This document shows, in pieces, positions 8,867 to 17,320 of a stretch of 54,503 nucleotides of DNA. The notes under the pieces are model-generated. The model was not told where the DNA came from, made no database searches, and saw only the letters and a list, made by a program, of their open reading frames with translations. Origin of the DNA: Desulfobacca_B sp046538075. Its GTDB lineage: Bacteria; Desulfobacterota; Desulfobaccia; Desulfobaccales; Desulfobaccaceae. A program made the translations under genes and the position numbers. The DNA lies in contig JBKHJN010000018.1 in assembly GCA_046538075.1 (NCBI GenBank), positions 1 through 54,503 of the forward strand, in the 5' to 3' direction. Positions within the stretch are counted from its first letter, which is position 1. Each line of letters starts with the position of its first letter.

Positions 8867-8974
8867 ATGGGGAAACACAAAAAAATCGAACGCCAACGGG
8901 AACTGGAACGGCGTCGGCGCCGACGCCGCAAGCGCAAAAAATTGCAGGCCAAGGGCGCGTTACCTAAAGAGTAG
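8867..8974 (+). CDS. Very basic 35-residue protein
   Basis: The ORF encodes 35 residues beginning MGKHKKIERQRELERRRRRR and ending KGALPKE. It is preceded by AGAGG at a plausible distance. Arg and Lys dominate its middle, and a single charged helix is likely, so nucleic-acid or ribosome binding is conceivable but unproven. Its stop overlaps the 3-prime end of the minus-strand ThiF-like gene by 15 bases, tail to tail. The reading could be chance, but the good ribosome binding site and strongly biased composition favour a real gene. Confidence 0.5.
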   Translation: MGKHKKIERQRELERRRRRRRKRKKLQAKGALPKE

Positions 8975-9715
8975 CCTCCCTCTACAGGCGGGACATTCAG
9001 GGTTGACTGCCAATTTCTGTTCCGTAAAGCTAAAATGCTGTCCATCGAACAACAACATCCGTCCTAATAAGGCCGGACCCAAACCCCCTAAGATGCGCAG
9101 GGCTTCCATGGCCTGCAAGCTTCCCAAGATCCCCGGCAGAGGTCCCAACAGTCCGGAGGAATTTATCGGCGGCGGATGGGGGAAGGCGCAGATCAGGCAG
9201 GGCCCTTGCCCCGGCCAGAAAGTGGTCAAACGGCCGCTCAGGCCATGGACCGCAGCATGGACCAGCGGCAGGCGATGTTTGACCGCAGCACGGTTAAGGA
9301 GTTTCTGGGCCCAAAAATTGTTCAGGGCATCGAGGAGCAGGTTATATCCCTCAGTCAGTCTGAGGACATTGTATTCGGTGATCTTCCGGGGCAGGGCTTC
9401 CACCTCCGAAAATGGGTTAATCTCCTGGAGACGCTGTTCGGCAATGTTCGCCTTGAAGCGGTCCAAGTCTCTCTCCCGATAGAATAATTGATGGTGGAGT
9501 TTATCAAGGCGCACCCGCTCGCTGTCGACGATGCGGACCCGACCGACTCCGGCCGCTAACAGATATACGGCCAGGGCCGAAGCCAAGCCCCCGGCTCCGG
9601 CCACGAAGATGCGGGCGGCTTTGAGACGTTCCTGAGCTTGGGGACCCCAATCAGGTAATTGTAGTTGCCGGGAATAACGGGTTAACTCAGCCGGACTCAG
9701 CATTATGGGTGACAT
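8960..9715 (-). CDS. ThiF/MoeB/HesA-family adenylyltransferase-like protein
   Basis: This is an E1-like Rossmann protein of 251 residues. The nucleotide loop is GAGGLAS at 40-46 (canonical GxGGxG, with Ala in the last Gly position). An acidic residue follows at D64, and D129 to F134 match the DxxDNF region. Two CxxC pairs (C173/C176 and C241/C244) form the structural zinc site. The segment SGLLGPLPGILGSLQAMEAL matches the MoeB/ThiF motif, but the cysteine that normally precedes it is absent. The family activates C-termini of small sulfur carriers such as MoaD or ThiS. No ubiquitin-like carrier gene lies beside it. MoeB-like activation without sulfurtransfer is the most reasonable guess. Confidence 0.8.
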   Translation of the reverse strand: MSPIMLSPAELTRYSRQLQLPDWGPQAQERLKAARIFVAGAGGLASALAVYLLAAGVGRVRIVDSERVRLDKLHHQLFYRERDLDRFKANIAEQRLQEINPFSEVEALPRKITEYNVLRLTEGYNLLLDALNNFWAQKLLNRAAVKHRLPLVHAAVHGLSGRLTTFWPGQGPCLICAFPHPPPINSSGLLGPLPGILGSLQAMEALRILGGLGPALLGRMLLFDGQHFSFTEQKLAVNPECPACRGRLLFR

Positions 9716-10026
9716 CTAAATCTTGGTTGGAGTAATCCAGGTCATGCTCAATGACCCGTCTGCTCTAGTACACTTTTATCAGTTTATTTATCGGCCGGCT
9801 CCGAACAATTCATTAATCAAGATCACGGCTTCCGATTGCCCAAGCCGGCAGCAATGGGGGGTATTGGTAGTGTTTATTCTTATTTAAAGATGATTAATCC
9901 GGCCCCCTCTATTTTCTTTTCATAAACTCCCAGTGCCCGGACAACTTTTAGCTTGGGGACAGTGACAGCAGGCCTATCAGGCATTATAATAATAACCAAA
10001 CCATCCAACCTAAGGAGGAAATATCC
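9716..10026 (+). promoter_or_regulatory. Intergenic region with sigma70-like promoter (9962-9990) for the YHS gene
   Basis: GTGACA at 9962-9967 and TATAAT at 9985-9990 are separated by 17 bases. This is a near-consensus promoter placed about 30 bases upstream of the YHS gene. A strong AAGGAGG ribosome binding site follows before ATG 10027. I see no gene in 9716-9960, which probably also holds the promoter of the divergent ThiF-like gene. Confidence 0.6.
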
Positions 10027-10206
10027 ATGACTGAGGAAACCAAACCGAAATGTGACGTAGATCCTGTCTGTGGCATTGATCTGACCGCCGAACACGGCAA
10101 GTTTGCCTATGATTTTGAAGAGAGGACCTATTATTTCTGTTCTGAAGCATGCCGGGATCAATTCGCCGCCGAGCCCGAAAAGTACGTTAAGGAGGAGAAG
10201 TCCTGA
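10027..10206 (+). CDS. YHS-domain small metal-binding protein
   Basis: A 59-residue protein made almost entirely of one YHS domain. It has C9, the DPVCGIDL motif with C15, and the C-terminal half YYFCSEACRDQF with C38 and C42, ending in the typical FAAEPEKYV. YHS domains bind metals (copper, or iron in homologues) and often occur beside transporters or as soluble chaperones. The AAGGAGG ribosome binding site and the near-consensus promoter 40 bases upstream indicate good expression. The ABC exporter genes start 61 bases downstream and may be co-transcribed, which could hint at a metal or envelope stress context (inferred). Confidence 0.88.
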   Translation: MTEETKPKCDVDPVCGIDLTAEHGKFAYDFEERTYYFCSEACRDQFAAEPEKYVKEEKS

Positions 10207-10267
10207 GCATTACCCAGGAACCTCTGAACCCAACCCATGGGCCGGTGGTTGGTTCTGGCTGGAGAAG

Positions 10268-10933
10268 ATGATTAACTTATCAGGGGTCAGTAAGGTGTAT
10301 CAGCGTGGACCGGAAGAAATCCATGCCTTAGAAGGGATTGATCTGGCCATCGAGTCGGGGGAATTCATCGCCATCACCGGCAAAAGCGGCTGTGGCAAGA
10401 GTACCCTGTTGCACATTATCGGGGGTTTAGAAGTCCCCACTACCGGCCAGGTCAGCATCAACGGCCAGAACCTGAATGGGTTAAGTGATGCCCAGTTGAC
10501 CCTTTTCCGCCGCGACCAGGTGGGCATGGTCTTCCAGAGCTTCAATCTCTTGCCGATGCTGACGGTGCAGGAAAATGTCGCTTTACCCCGCATCCTCCAG
10601 GGCTACTCTTACCGTCGGGCCCTGGAAGAGGCCACCGCCTGGCTGGAAGAAGTGGAGCTCGGAGCGCGGCAACACCACAAACCCCATCAGATCTCTGGGG
10701 GCGAAATGCAAAGGGCGGCTATTGCCCGAGCCCTGATCAATGACCCCCTGGTAATCATTGCCGATGAACCCACCGGCAACCTGGATACCCGGCTGGGCAC
10801 CCAGGTGATGGAAATTTTTACCCGCCTCCAGGCGCGGTGGCAAAAGACGGTGATCCTGGCCACCCATGCTCAGGAGGCCGCCCGTTACAGCAACCGGATA
10901 CTGCAATTAATTGACGGCCAATTAGCTTCTTGA
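10268..10933 (+). CDS. ABC exporter ATPase, LolD/MacB/YbbA type
   Basis: A 221-residue ATPase with Walker A GKSGCGKS, Q-loop FQSFNLLPMLTVQENV, signature SGGEMQRAAIARAL, Walker B VIIADEPTGNLD and the His switch in LATHAQEAA. The EPTGNLD plus FQ-FNLLP signatures are typical of the LolD/MacB/FtsE/YbbA group that powers FtsX-type permeases. ATG 10268 follows GGAG closely; a longer in-frame extension to 10103 would overlap the YHS gene and is not used. The permease gene begins 7 bases after the stop, so the two form one exporter. The neighbouring permease with duplicated FtsX domains points to the YbbAP or AttEFG subgroup rather than LolCDE. Confidence 0.9.
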   Translation: MINLSGVSKVYQRGPEEIHALEGIDLAIESGEFIAITGKSGCGKSTLLHIIGGLEVPTTGQVSINGQNLNGLSDAQLTLFRRDQVGMVFQSFNLLPMLTVQENVALPRILQGYSYRRALEEATAWLEEVELGARQHHKPHQISGGEMQRAAIARALINDPLVIIADEPTGNLDTRLGTQVMEIFTRLQARWQKTVILATHAQEAARYSNRILQLIDGQLAS

Positions 10934-10939
10934 CTTCCA

Positions 10940-13504
10940 ATGGGCATGCCCCCTTTTCTCTTTTCGCTGCCGCTGCGCCACCTGCGCAATCATTTCGGAC
11001 GGACATTGCTTACCATCCTGGGGATTGCGTTGGGTGCCGCAGTTTACCTTAGTATTGCCCTGGCAGAAGTCAGTGCCCTGACCGCCTTCAAAGACAGCGT
11101 TGATGCGGTGGCCGGCAAAGCCAACCTGCGGGTGCGGGCCGCGGGCGCCCCCCTTAATGAACAACTTCTGGTCAAGGCCCAGCAAGTAGAAGGGGTGCGG
11201 GCCGCGGCTCCGGTAATCGAAACCGTTGCGGAAATAACCCTTTCCGGGAATGAACCGCTGCTGATATTGGGAGTCGATCTTTTTTCAGAGGGTCCCTTCC
11301 GGACCTATGAATTTGATCAGAATCAGGATCAGGATTCCGAAAGATTGGTCAATTTCCTGATCCAACCATACTCCATCCTGATCACTGACCGGCTGGCGGC
11401 CCGTTTGGACCTGTCCGTAGGCGATCAACTGCCGGTGGTTTTGGGTTCCAAACGCCAGGAACTGCGGGTTGAGGGGATTTTCCGCCCGGCCAGCGGGGTC
11501 TATGCCTTAAACGGGGCCTACGCCCTGATCGATCTGGGGCAGGCTCAGGAACTGCTGAACCGGGTCGGCAAGCTGGACTACCTCGACCTTTTGGTGGCCG
11601 AACCAGTGGACCGGGTAGCAGCCCGGCTGCAGGCGGTTATGCCGGATGGGACCATTGTGGAGCGCCCTCAGAACCGCAGCCAGCAGGTCGATCGCATGGT
11701 GGCCGCTTACCGGCTCAACCTATTGGTCTTGAGCCTCATCGCCCTGTTTGTCGGCATGTTTCTGATCTTTAACGCGGTCTCCTTATCGGTGGTCCGGCGG
11801 CGGCGGGAAATCGGCCTGCTCCGCACCCTGGGCACCAGCCGGGGCCAGATCATGGCCTTGTTTTTAACCGAAGGCGCTCTGAGCGGGCTGATCGGCGGAG
11901 TATTGGGCATTGGCCTCGGCATCTGGCTGGCCCAGGCTACTCTGGAGGTAGTGACCCAGAACCTGACCGCCCTGTTTATCCTGGTCCAGGCCGAAAAATT
12001 GCAGCTGTCCTGGACTTTAATGGGGCAGACGTTGCTGCTGGCAGTGGGCGTATCGCTGGTCGCCGCCTTTTTCCCAGCCTGGGAAGCCTCCCGGACCCAT
12101 CCCCGGGAGGTCTGGCACCGGGAAGAACTGGAAGAAAGAATAAAAAAACAGGCCTGGCCATGCTTTGGGCTGGGGCTGGCCATACTGATCCTGGCCGGCC
12201 TCTGCGCCTTACAGGGACCGGTGGCTGGCAAGCCCATCTTTGGCTTTCTGGCCGCCTTCCTGATCCTGATCGGGTTTGCCCTGTTGACCCCGCAGTGCGC
12301 CGTGGGTCTGGGAAGAATACTCCAGCCCCTGATGCGCCGGTGGCTGGGTCCCCCCGGAGAACTGGGATGTCGGTATCTGCAGGCCTCCTTGAGCCGCACC
12401 GTGGTGTCCATCGGCGCTTTACTGGCGGCTCTGGCCATGCTGATCAGCGCCGCCATCATGATCCAAAGCTTCCGCCAGACCGTGGACCACTGGATCAGCC
12501 AATCAATCAGCGGCGATATCTTTTTAGGACCGAATATTTTCTCTACTGCGGCCTACGATGCTTATCTGCCGCCAGAGGTGCTGGCCGAGGTGCAGAGCCG
12601 CCCGGAGGTGGCCGATGCCTATCTCTACCGGTGCGTGCGCTCCGCTTTTAACCAGCGCCCAATCCTGGTGATTGGCGGCAGCATGGCAGTGTTGGACCGG
12701 CATGGTGGAATGCTGTTTCGCCGCGGCCGGTCCCCGGAAATCTTTGCCCAACTTCAGACCGAAGGCAATGTCATCGTCTCCGAGAGCTTTGCTGTACTTA
12801 ATGATTTGGCTGAAGGGGATAGTTTTCAACTCCCCACTCCCAGCGGCCCCCGGCAGGTAAATATTGTCGGAGTATTTTACGATTACCGGACCGACGGCCA
12901 CACGGTGTGGATGGATATTAAGTTTATGCACCGCTACTGGGGGGACCAACTGGTCAATGCGGTCCGTCTCTACCTCAAAGATCCGGCGGAGTTGGAGCCG
13001 CTGCGGCAGCAGTTGCTGCAGGATTACAGCTCCCGTTATCACCTGATCGCCTTGTCGCACCGGGAACTGCGGGCCGGCATCATGGAGATCTTCGACCAGA
13101 GCTTCGCCCTCACCTACGCCCTGGAGGCCATCGCCGTGGTGGTGGCCATCTTCGGCATCATCACCACCTTTCTGGTGTTGATCATGGAACGGGAACGGGA
13201 ACTGGCCCTCCTCAAGGCCATCGGTGCCAGCCGGGGCCAGGTCTTCCGGATGATTTTGGTGGAAAGCGGCCTTTTGGGGCTGATCAGCCACCTGTTGGGG
13301 GCGGTCGCGGGGACCCTGCTGTCCCTGGTATTGATCTTTGTAATCAACAAGCAATCCTTTGGCTGGACTATCCAGTTTAAATGGATACCGGAGATTTATG
13401 TTCAGTCCTTGGCCCTGGTCCTGGCGGTCGGCCTGACTGCCGGCGCTTACCCAGCTTGGCGGGCTTTGCAAGCTAATCTGGCAGCAATATTAAAAGAAGA
13501 GTGA
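10940..13504 (+). CDS. FtsX-family ABC permease with two FtsX domains
   Basis: This 854-residue permease has an N-terminal membrane segment (about 20-45) and a periplasmic MacB-like domain. A first FtsX core lies around 250-380 (RRRREIGLLRTLGTSRGQI), and a second starting segment is near 490. After another extracytoplasmic region, a second FtsX core lies at about 725-845 (ERERELALLKAIGASRGQVF). Duplicated FtsX domains in one chain mark the YbbP / AttF-AttG type, which lacks a separate second permease. Substrates of this class are lipids, lipoproteins or peptides extracted from the inner membrane; which one applies here cannot be told. An AttH-like lipocalin protein occurs at 52975-54216. An alternative ATG lies at 10946. 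Confidence 0.85.
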   Translation: MGMPPFLFSLPLRHLRNHFGRTLLTILGIALGAAVYLSIALAEVSALTAFKDSVDAVAGKANLRVRAAGAPLNEQLLVKAQQVEGVRAAAPVIETVAEITLSGNEPLLILGVDLFSEGPFRTYEFDQNQDQDSERLVNFLIQPYSILITDRLAARLDLSVGDQLPVVLGSKRQELRVEGIFRPASGVYALNGAYALIDLGQAQELLNRVGKLDYLDLLVAEPVDRVAARLQAVMPDGTIVERPQNRSQQVDRMVAAYRLNLLVLSLIALFVGMFLIFNAVSLSVVRRRREIGLLRTLGTSRGQIMALFLTEGALSGLIGGVLGIGLGIWLAQATLEVVTQNLTALFILVQAEKLQLSWTLMGQTLLLAVGVSLVAAFFPAWEASRTHPREVWHREELEERIKKQAWPCFGLGLAILILAGLCALQGPVAGKPIFGFLAAFLILIGFALLTPQCAVGLGRILQPLMRRWLGPPGELGCRYLQASLSRTVVSIGALLAALAMLISAAIMIQSFRQTVDHWISQSISGDIFLGPNIFSTAAYDAYLPPEVLAEVQSRPEVADAYLYRCVRSAFNQRPILVIGGSMAVLDRHGGMLFRRGRSPEIFAQLQTEGNVIVSESFAVLNDLAEGDSFQLPTPSGPRQVNIVGVFYDYRTDGHTVWMDIKFMHRYWGDQLVNAVRLYLKDPAELEPLRQQLLQDYSSRYHLIALSHRELRAGIMEIFDQSFALTYALEAIAVVVAIFGIITTFLVLIMERERELALLKAIGASRGQVFRMILVESGLLGLISHLLGAVAGTLLSLVLIFVINKQSFGWTIQFKWIPEIYVQSLALVLAVGLTAGAYPAWRALQANLAAILKEE

Positions 13505-13546
13505 TTTATTAAAACTAACAGTCTTAAAATCCCGGGAGGTATACAT

Positions 13547-13582
13547 ATGCCGCCCGCTGCCCGGGGCCCGGGGAATTTTTAG
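13547..13582 (+). CDS. Possible 11-codon leader peptide upstream of the deacetylase-like gene
   Basis: GGGAGG at 13534-13539 lies 7 bases before an ATG that opens MPPAARGPGNF followed by TAG. The stop overlaps the AGGAG ribosome binding site of the next gene (ATG 13592), so ribosomes terminating here could re-initiate on it. The alternative is a spurious ORF in an untranslated leader. Confidence 0.3.
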   Translation: MPPAARGPGNF

Positions 13583-13591
13583 GAGCAGCCA

Positions 13592-14650
13592 ATGCGCAGA
13601 TATGCTGTATTATATAGTGAAAAAATCAAGGAGTACGATCTGGGGCACGTCTTGACCCAGGATCGCTATCAAAATTTTATCGACTTGTATCAGGAAAAAC
13701 TCGGCTCTTGTGCCGATTTTGAGATTGTCGCCCCTGACTATGCTACTAATGATGATCTGAAACTGATTCATACGGACGAATATATTCAACGCATCGAGCA
13801 GTTGCGAGGCCGGGACCCCTTTGACACGCCGCTGTCGCCTGGTTTGGTCCGGGCTGCCAAGCTGTTGGCCGGAGCCGGGAAGCTGGCCGGAGAACTGGTG
13901 TACACCGGGAAATATCAACAGGCTTTTGTAGTCGGCGGTGGTGTCCAACATGCCAACCGGACCCGGGAAAAAGGCTTCGGGGTGTTCAGCGACATTGGCA
14001 TCTGTGCCGAAAACTTAAAGCAAAACTTCGGAGTTAAGCGGATCCTGATGATTGATACCGATGCCCATGCTGGAGAAGGCCTGTACGAAATCTTCGCCGC
14101 CGATCCCCAGGTGTTGTTTCTGTCCCTGCATCAGGACCCCCGCACCCTTTATCCGGGCAAAGGCTTTATCGAGGAGATCGGCGTGGGCGAGGGCCGGGGT
14201 TATTCGGTCAATATCCCTTTGCCGCCCAAATCCGGGGACCCGGTTTATGAATTGGTCCTCAAGGAAATCTTCGTTCCTGTGGCTCAAGCATTCCAGCCCC
14301 AGATCATCCTCATGGTGGATGGCAGCGATCCACATTACACTGATCGCATCACCCGCATGGGGCTTACCCTGGCAGGCATTAAAATGGTGGGCCAGATTAT
14401 CAGCGCCCAGGCCGAGAAGCTTTGTGCTGGCAAGGTAGTTGATTTTATCGGCTCGGGCTACAGCTCCGATCCCCAGATCGTCTCCCTGGGTTGGCTGGCT
14501 TCGATAGCCGGAGTCACCGGCGTCGACCTGGAGGTCTCCGAACCCCAGCCGATTCCGGCGGAGTTTAAATCAGACTATGGGTTGGCGGAAGCCCAAAAGG
14601 TAGTTGAACTCATCCGAAAGCAACTGTCTCCGTACTGGAAGTGTTTTTAG
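13592..14650 (+). CDS. Histone-deacetylase / acetoin-utilisation superfamily protein, variant active site
   Basis: The 352-residue protein has the arginase/deacetylase fold signatures. GFGVFSDIGICAENL matches the family GF-x-FND block. D157 and H159 in IDTDAHAGEG, with D246 in DGSDPHYTD, match the three zinc ligands, and SLHQDPRTLYPG follows. The usual PGHHA catalytic pair reads GGGVQHAN, so the first His is Gln (Q119) and only H120 remains. The HHGNGT block is HAGEGL. Zinc binding therefore looks intact while the charge-relay chemistry is changed. Bacterial relatives deacetylate acetyl-CoA synthetase, polyamines or other amides; the substrate here is unknown. The ribosome binding site AGGAG precedes ATG 13592. 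Confidence 0.82.
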   Translation: MRRYAVLYSEKIKEYDLGHVLTQDRYQNFIDLYQEKLGSCADFEIVAPDYATNDDLKLIHTDEYIQRIEQLRGRDPFDTPLSPGLVRAAKLLAGAGKLAGELVYTGKYQQAFVVGGGVQHANRTREKGFGVFSDIGICAENLKQNFGVKRILMIDTDAHAGEGLYEIFAADPQVLFLSLHQDPRTLYPGKGFIEEIGVGEGRGYSVNIPLPPKSGDPVYELVLKEIFVPVAQAFQPQIILMVDGSDPHYTDRITRMGLTLAGIKMVGQIISAQAEKLCAGKVVDFIGSGYSSDPQIVSLGWLASIAGVTGVDLEVSEPQPIPAEFKSDYGLAEAQKVVELIRKQLSPYWKCF

Positions 14651-14731
14651 CACTAAACATTGGTTATAATAGATAAGAAAGACTTCACCCTCAATGTCGT
14701 GGTTGTGATCAATTAGGTTTTAACCAAATCT

Positions 14732-15493
14732 ATGCTGAAACGGACCTTCATTCATTTGCCCGGGGTGGGGGAGCGCACCGAAGCCCATTTCTGGCGCCAG
14801 GGTTTGCAGACCTGGGAGGATTTTTTGGCCGTCAGCCGGGTGTGGGGGCTCAGCCGGGAACGATTGGCCTGGCTCCAGACCGAAGTCCGCCAGTCGCTGG
14901 CCCGGATCTCGGACTTGGTCTATTTTGCCGACCGGCTGCCCTCGGCGCAATACTGGCGCTTGTTCAAGCATTTTCGCCCACGAGCCGCCTACCTGGATAT
15001 TGAGACCACCGGGGCTAATTGGCCGATGCTGACCATCACCGTGATCGGCCTCTATGACGGCTGCCGCTTCCAGCAGTTCGTCCAGGGCGAAAATCTCCAT
15101 CAATTTTCCCAGGCAATCCGGTCTTATTCATTGCTGGTCACCTACAATGGCACCCAGTTTGATCTGCCGGTGCTGCGCGCCAATTTCCCTGACCTGTCCC
15201 TGCCTCCGGTGCATATTGATCTGCGCTTTGTCCTGGCCCGCTTGGGATATCGCGGCGGTCTGAAACGGATTGAACCCCAATTGGGGGTGCACCGCCCGTC
15301 CGACCTGGAAGACCTGGACGGCTACATGGCCGTGCTGCTCTGGGACCGCTATCAGCGGGGGGACCGTACGGCCCGAGATCTGTTACTGCGCTACAACCAG
15401 GAAGATGTGGTCAACCTGGAAACCTTGATGATCCAGTCCTATGGGCTTTTCCAGGCCCGGCTGTTGTCATCGGCCAGCCCCGCAAAAACCTAA
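14732..15493 (+). CDS. YprB-type RNase H-like exonuclease domain protein
   Basis: This 253-residue protein begins with a short helix-hairpin-like region (LPGVGERTE), suggestive of DNA binding. An RNase H-like 3-5 exonuclease domain follows. D89 and E91 in YLDIETTG form the first acidic pair. NGTQFDLPVL holds the next Asp, and YNQEDVVNLE the last acidic motif. This order of motifs is that of the YprB ribonuclease-H-like family, which acts on nucleic acid with two metal ions. The gene stands alone between the deacetylase-like gene and proS. A TATAAT at 14665-14670 could be part of its promoter, but the -35 is poor. Confidence 0.8.
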   Translation: MLKRTFIHLPGVGERTEAHFWRQGLQTWEDFLAVSRVWGLSRERLAWLQTEVRQSLARISDLVYFADRLPSAQYWRLFKHFRPRAAYLDIETTGANWPMLTITVIGLYDGCRFQQFVQGENLHQFSQAIRSYSLLVTYNGTQFDLPVLRANFPDLSLPPVHIDLRFVLARLGYRGGLKRIEPQLGVHRPSDLEDLDGYMAVLLWDRYQRGDRTARDLLLRYNQEDVVNLETLMIQSYGLFQARLLSSASPAKT

Positions 15494-15586
15494 TTCCTTT
15501 AGCATCCAAAATCGGTTATATTTAAGTAAAGTCTTAATTACTGCTTGGTGGTAATCTACCAAATCAGGGATCTTAAGGAGAACCTG

Positions 15587-17320
15587 ATGCGCTATTCCAT
15601 GATGCTGATTCCGACTTTAAAAGAGGTTCCTGCTGAGGCCGAGACCATATCGCATCAGTTGCTGCTGCGAGCCGGAATGATCCGCAAACTGGCCGCCGGC
15701 ATTTACGATTACCTGCCCCTGGCCCTGCGGGTGATTCGCAAGATCGAAAAAATTGTCCGGGAGGAGATGAATCGGGCCGGGGCTCTGGAAGTCTTGCTGC
15801 CGGCAGTGCAGCCGGCGGAACTGTGGAAAGAATCCGGGCGTTGGGAACTTTATGGCAAAGAGCTGCTGCGTTTTCAGGACCGCAACGACCGGGAGTGCTG
15901 CTTTGGGCCTACCCATGAAGAGGTAATCACTGACCTGGTGCGCCGGGATGTCCATTCCTACCGGCAGTTGCCCCTCAATCTCTATCAGATTCAGACCAAG
16001 TTCCGGGATGAAATGCGGCCCCGCTTCGGCCTGATCCGGGGACGGGAATTTATCATGAAAGATGGCTACAGCTTTGATCTGGATGAAGCCGGCGCCGACC
16101 AGAGCTATGAAGCCATGTATCAGGCTTATAATCGCATCTTTCAGCGCTGCGGTTTGCGCTTCAAAATCGTCGAAGCCGACACCGGTCCCATTGGCGGCAG
16201 CTTCTCCCACGAATTCATGGTATTGGCCGCAACCGGAGAGGATACTTTGGTCTCCTGCCGTCAGTGTAGTTACGCCGCCAATTTGGAAAAGGCGGAGATT
16301 TTGCCACCGCAGGATTCTGAGCCTAAAGATGAACCCCAAGCCCTGAGCAAAGTTCACACTCCCAATATCCGGACGGTGGACGAAGTGGCAGAATTTTTGG
16401 GGATCACCCCGGCTGACATTGCCAAGACTCTGATCTATGACACTGAGCGGGGAGTGGTAGCCGTCTTGATCCGCGGCGATCATGAAGTAAATGAGGTCAA
16501 ATTAAAGAATTTTCTTAAAGTCCATGACTTCACCCTGGCGACGGAGCCTTTGATTCGCAAAGTTACCGGGGCGCAAATCGGCTTTGCCGGGCCGGTGGGG
16601 CTAAAACTGCCGCTCTATGCCGATTATGCCTTGCAGCCGTTGGCGAACCTGGTGACCGGAGCCAATGAGGATAACTATCATTTTACCAATGTCAATCTGG
16701 GGCGGGACGTTGAAGTCAGCCATTATGCCGACTTGCGACAGATAACCCCCGAAGACCATTGCCCGCGCTGCCGGGCTGGACTGGAATTCCTCAAGGGCAT
16801 CGAAGTGGGCCATGTCTTTAAGCTGGGCCACAAATACTCCCGCGCCTTAAAGGCTACTTATCTCGATGCCAGCGGCCAGGAACAGTTTATTTTCATGGGC
16901 TGTTACGGCATCGGCGTCAGCCGCATTGTCGCTGCCGCCATCGAACAGAACCACGATGCCGACGGGATCATTTTCCCCATGTCCCTGGCTCCTTTTCAGG
17001 TCCTGCTGACTCCGGTTGCGACTAATGACGAGCTTACCGTCAAGACCGCGGAACAGCTGTATCAGGAAATGATCGGCGCCGGGATTGAGGTGTTGTATGA
17101 TGACCGGGAGGAACGTCCCGGGGTCAAGTTTAAGGACGGGGACCTGTTGGGAATTCCCCTGCGGGTAGTGGTAGGGCCCCGCACCCTGGCGCTGCACCAG
17201 GCCGAGGTCCGTCACCGCCACACCCGAGAGATGGAAATGGTCCCCTTGCCGGAGTTACTGCTTCACTTGGAAAATTGCATCGCACAGGAGCGCGATGAGC
17301 CGCATTATCCGCATCAATGA
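15587..17320 (+). CDS. proS: Prolyl-tRNA synthetase (bacterial type with editing domain)
   Basis: ProS charges tRNA-Pro with proline. The 577-residue chain has the class-II motifs (motif 2 around KFRDEMRPRFGLIRGREFIM). An INS editing insertion at about 220-390 (YbaK-like, DIAKTLIYDTERGVVAVLIR) hydrolyses Ala-tRNA-Pro. GCYGIGVSR marks motif 3, and a C-terminal anticodon-binding domain (KFKDGDLLGIPLRVVVG) follows. I choose ATG 15587, preceded by AAGGAG, over the upstream in-frame GTG at 15545. The last 26 bases overlap the start of rel, suggesting translational coupling of tRNA charging and the stringent-response gene. Confidence 0.96.
   Translation: MRYSMMLIPTLKEVPAEAETISHQLLLRAGMIRKLAAGIYDYLPLALRVIRKIEKIVREEMNRAGALEVLLPAVQPAELWKESGRWELYGKELLRFQDRNDRECCFGPTHEEVITDLVRRDVHSYRQLPLNLYQIQTKFRDEMRPRFGLIRGREFIMKDGYSFDLDEAGADQSYEAMYQAYNRIFQRCGLRFKIVEADTGPIGGSFSHEFMVLAATGEDTLVSCRQCSYAANLEKAEILPPQDSEPKDEPQALSKVHTPNIRTVDEVAEFLGITPADIAKTLIYDTERGVVAVLIRGDHEVNEVKLKNFLKVHDFTLATEPLIRKVTGAQIGFAGPVGLKLPLYADYALQPLANLVTGANEDNYHFTNVNLGRDVEVSHYADLRQITPEDHCPRCRAGLEFLKGIEVGHVFKLGHKYSRALKATYLDASGQEQFIFMGCYGIGVSRIVAAAIEQNHDADGIIFPMSLAPFQVLLTPVATNDELTVKTAEQLYQEMIGAGIEVLYDDREERPGVKFKDGDLLGIPLRVVVGPRTLALHQAEVRHRHTREMEMVPLPELLLHLENCIAQERDEPHYPHQ

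Noticed and set aside
9880..10161. Minus-strand ORF over the YHS gene
   Set aside because: It is antisense to the clear YHS-domain protein and its promoter.
10103..10267. N-terminal extension of the ABC ATPase
   Set aside because: The extension overlaps the YHS gene in another frame; ATG 10268 with GGAG gives the standard ATPase start.
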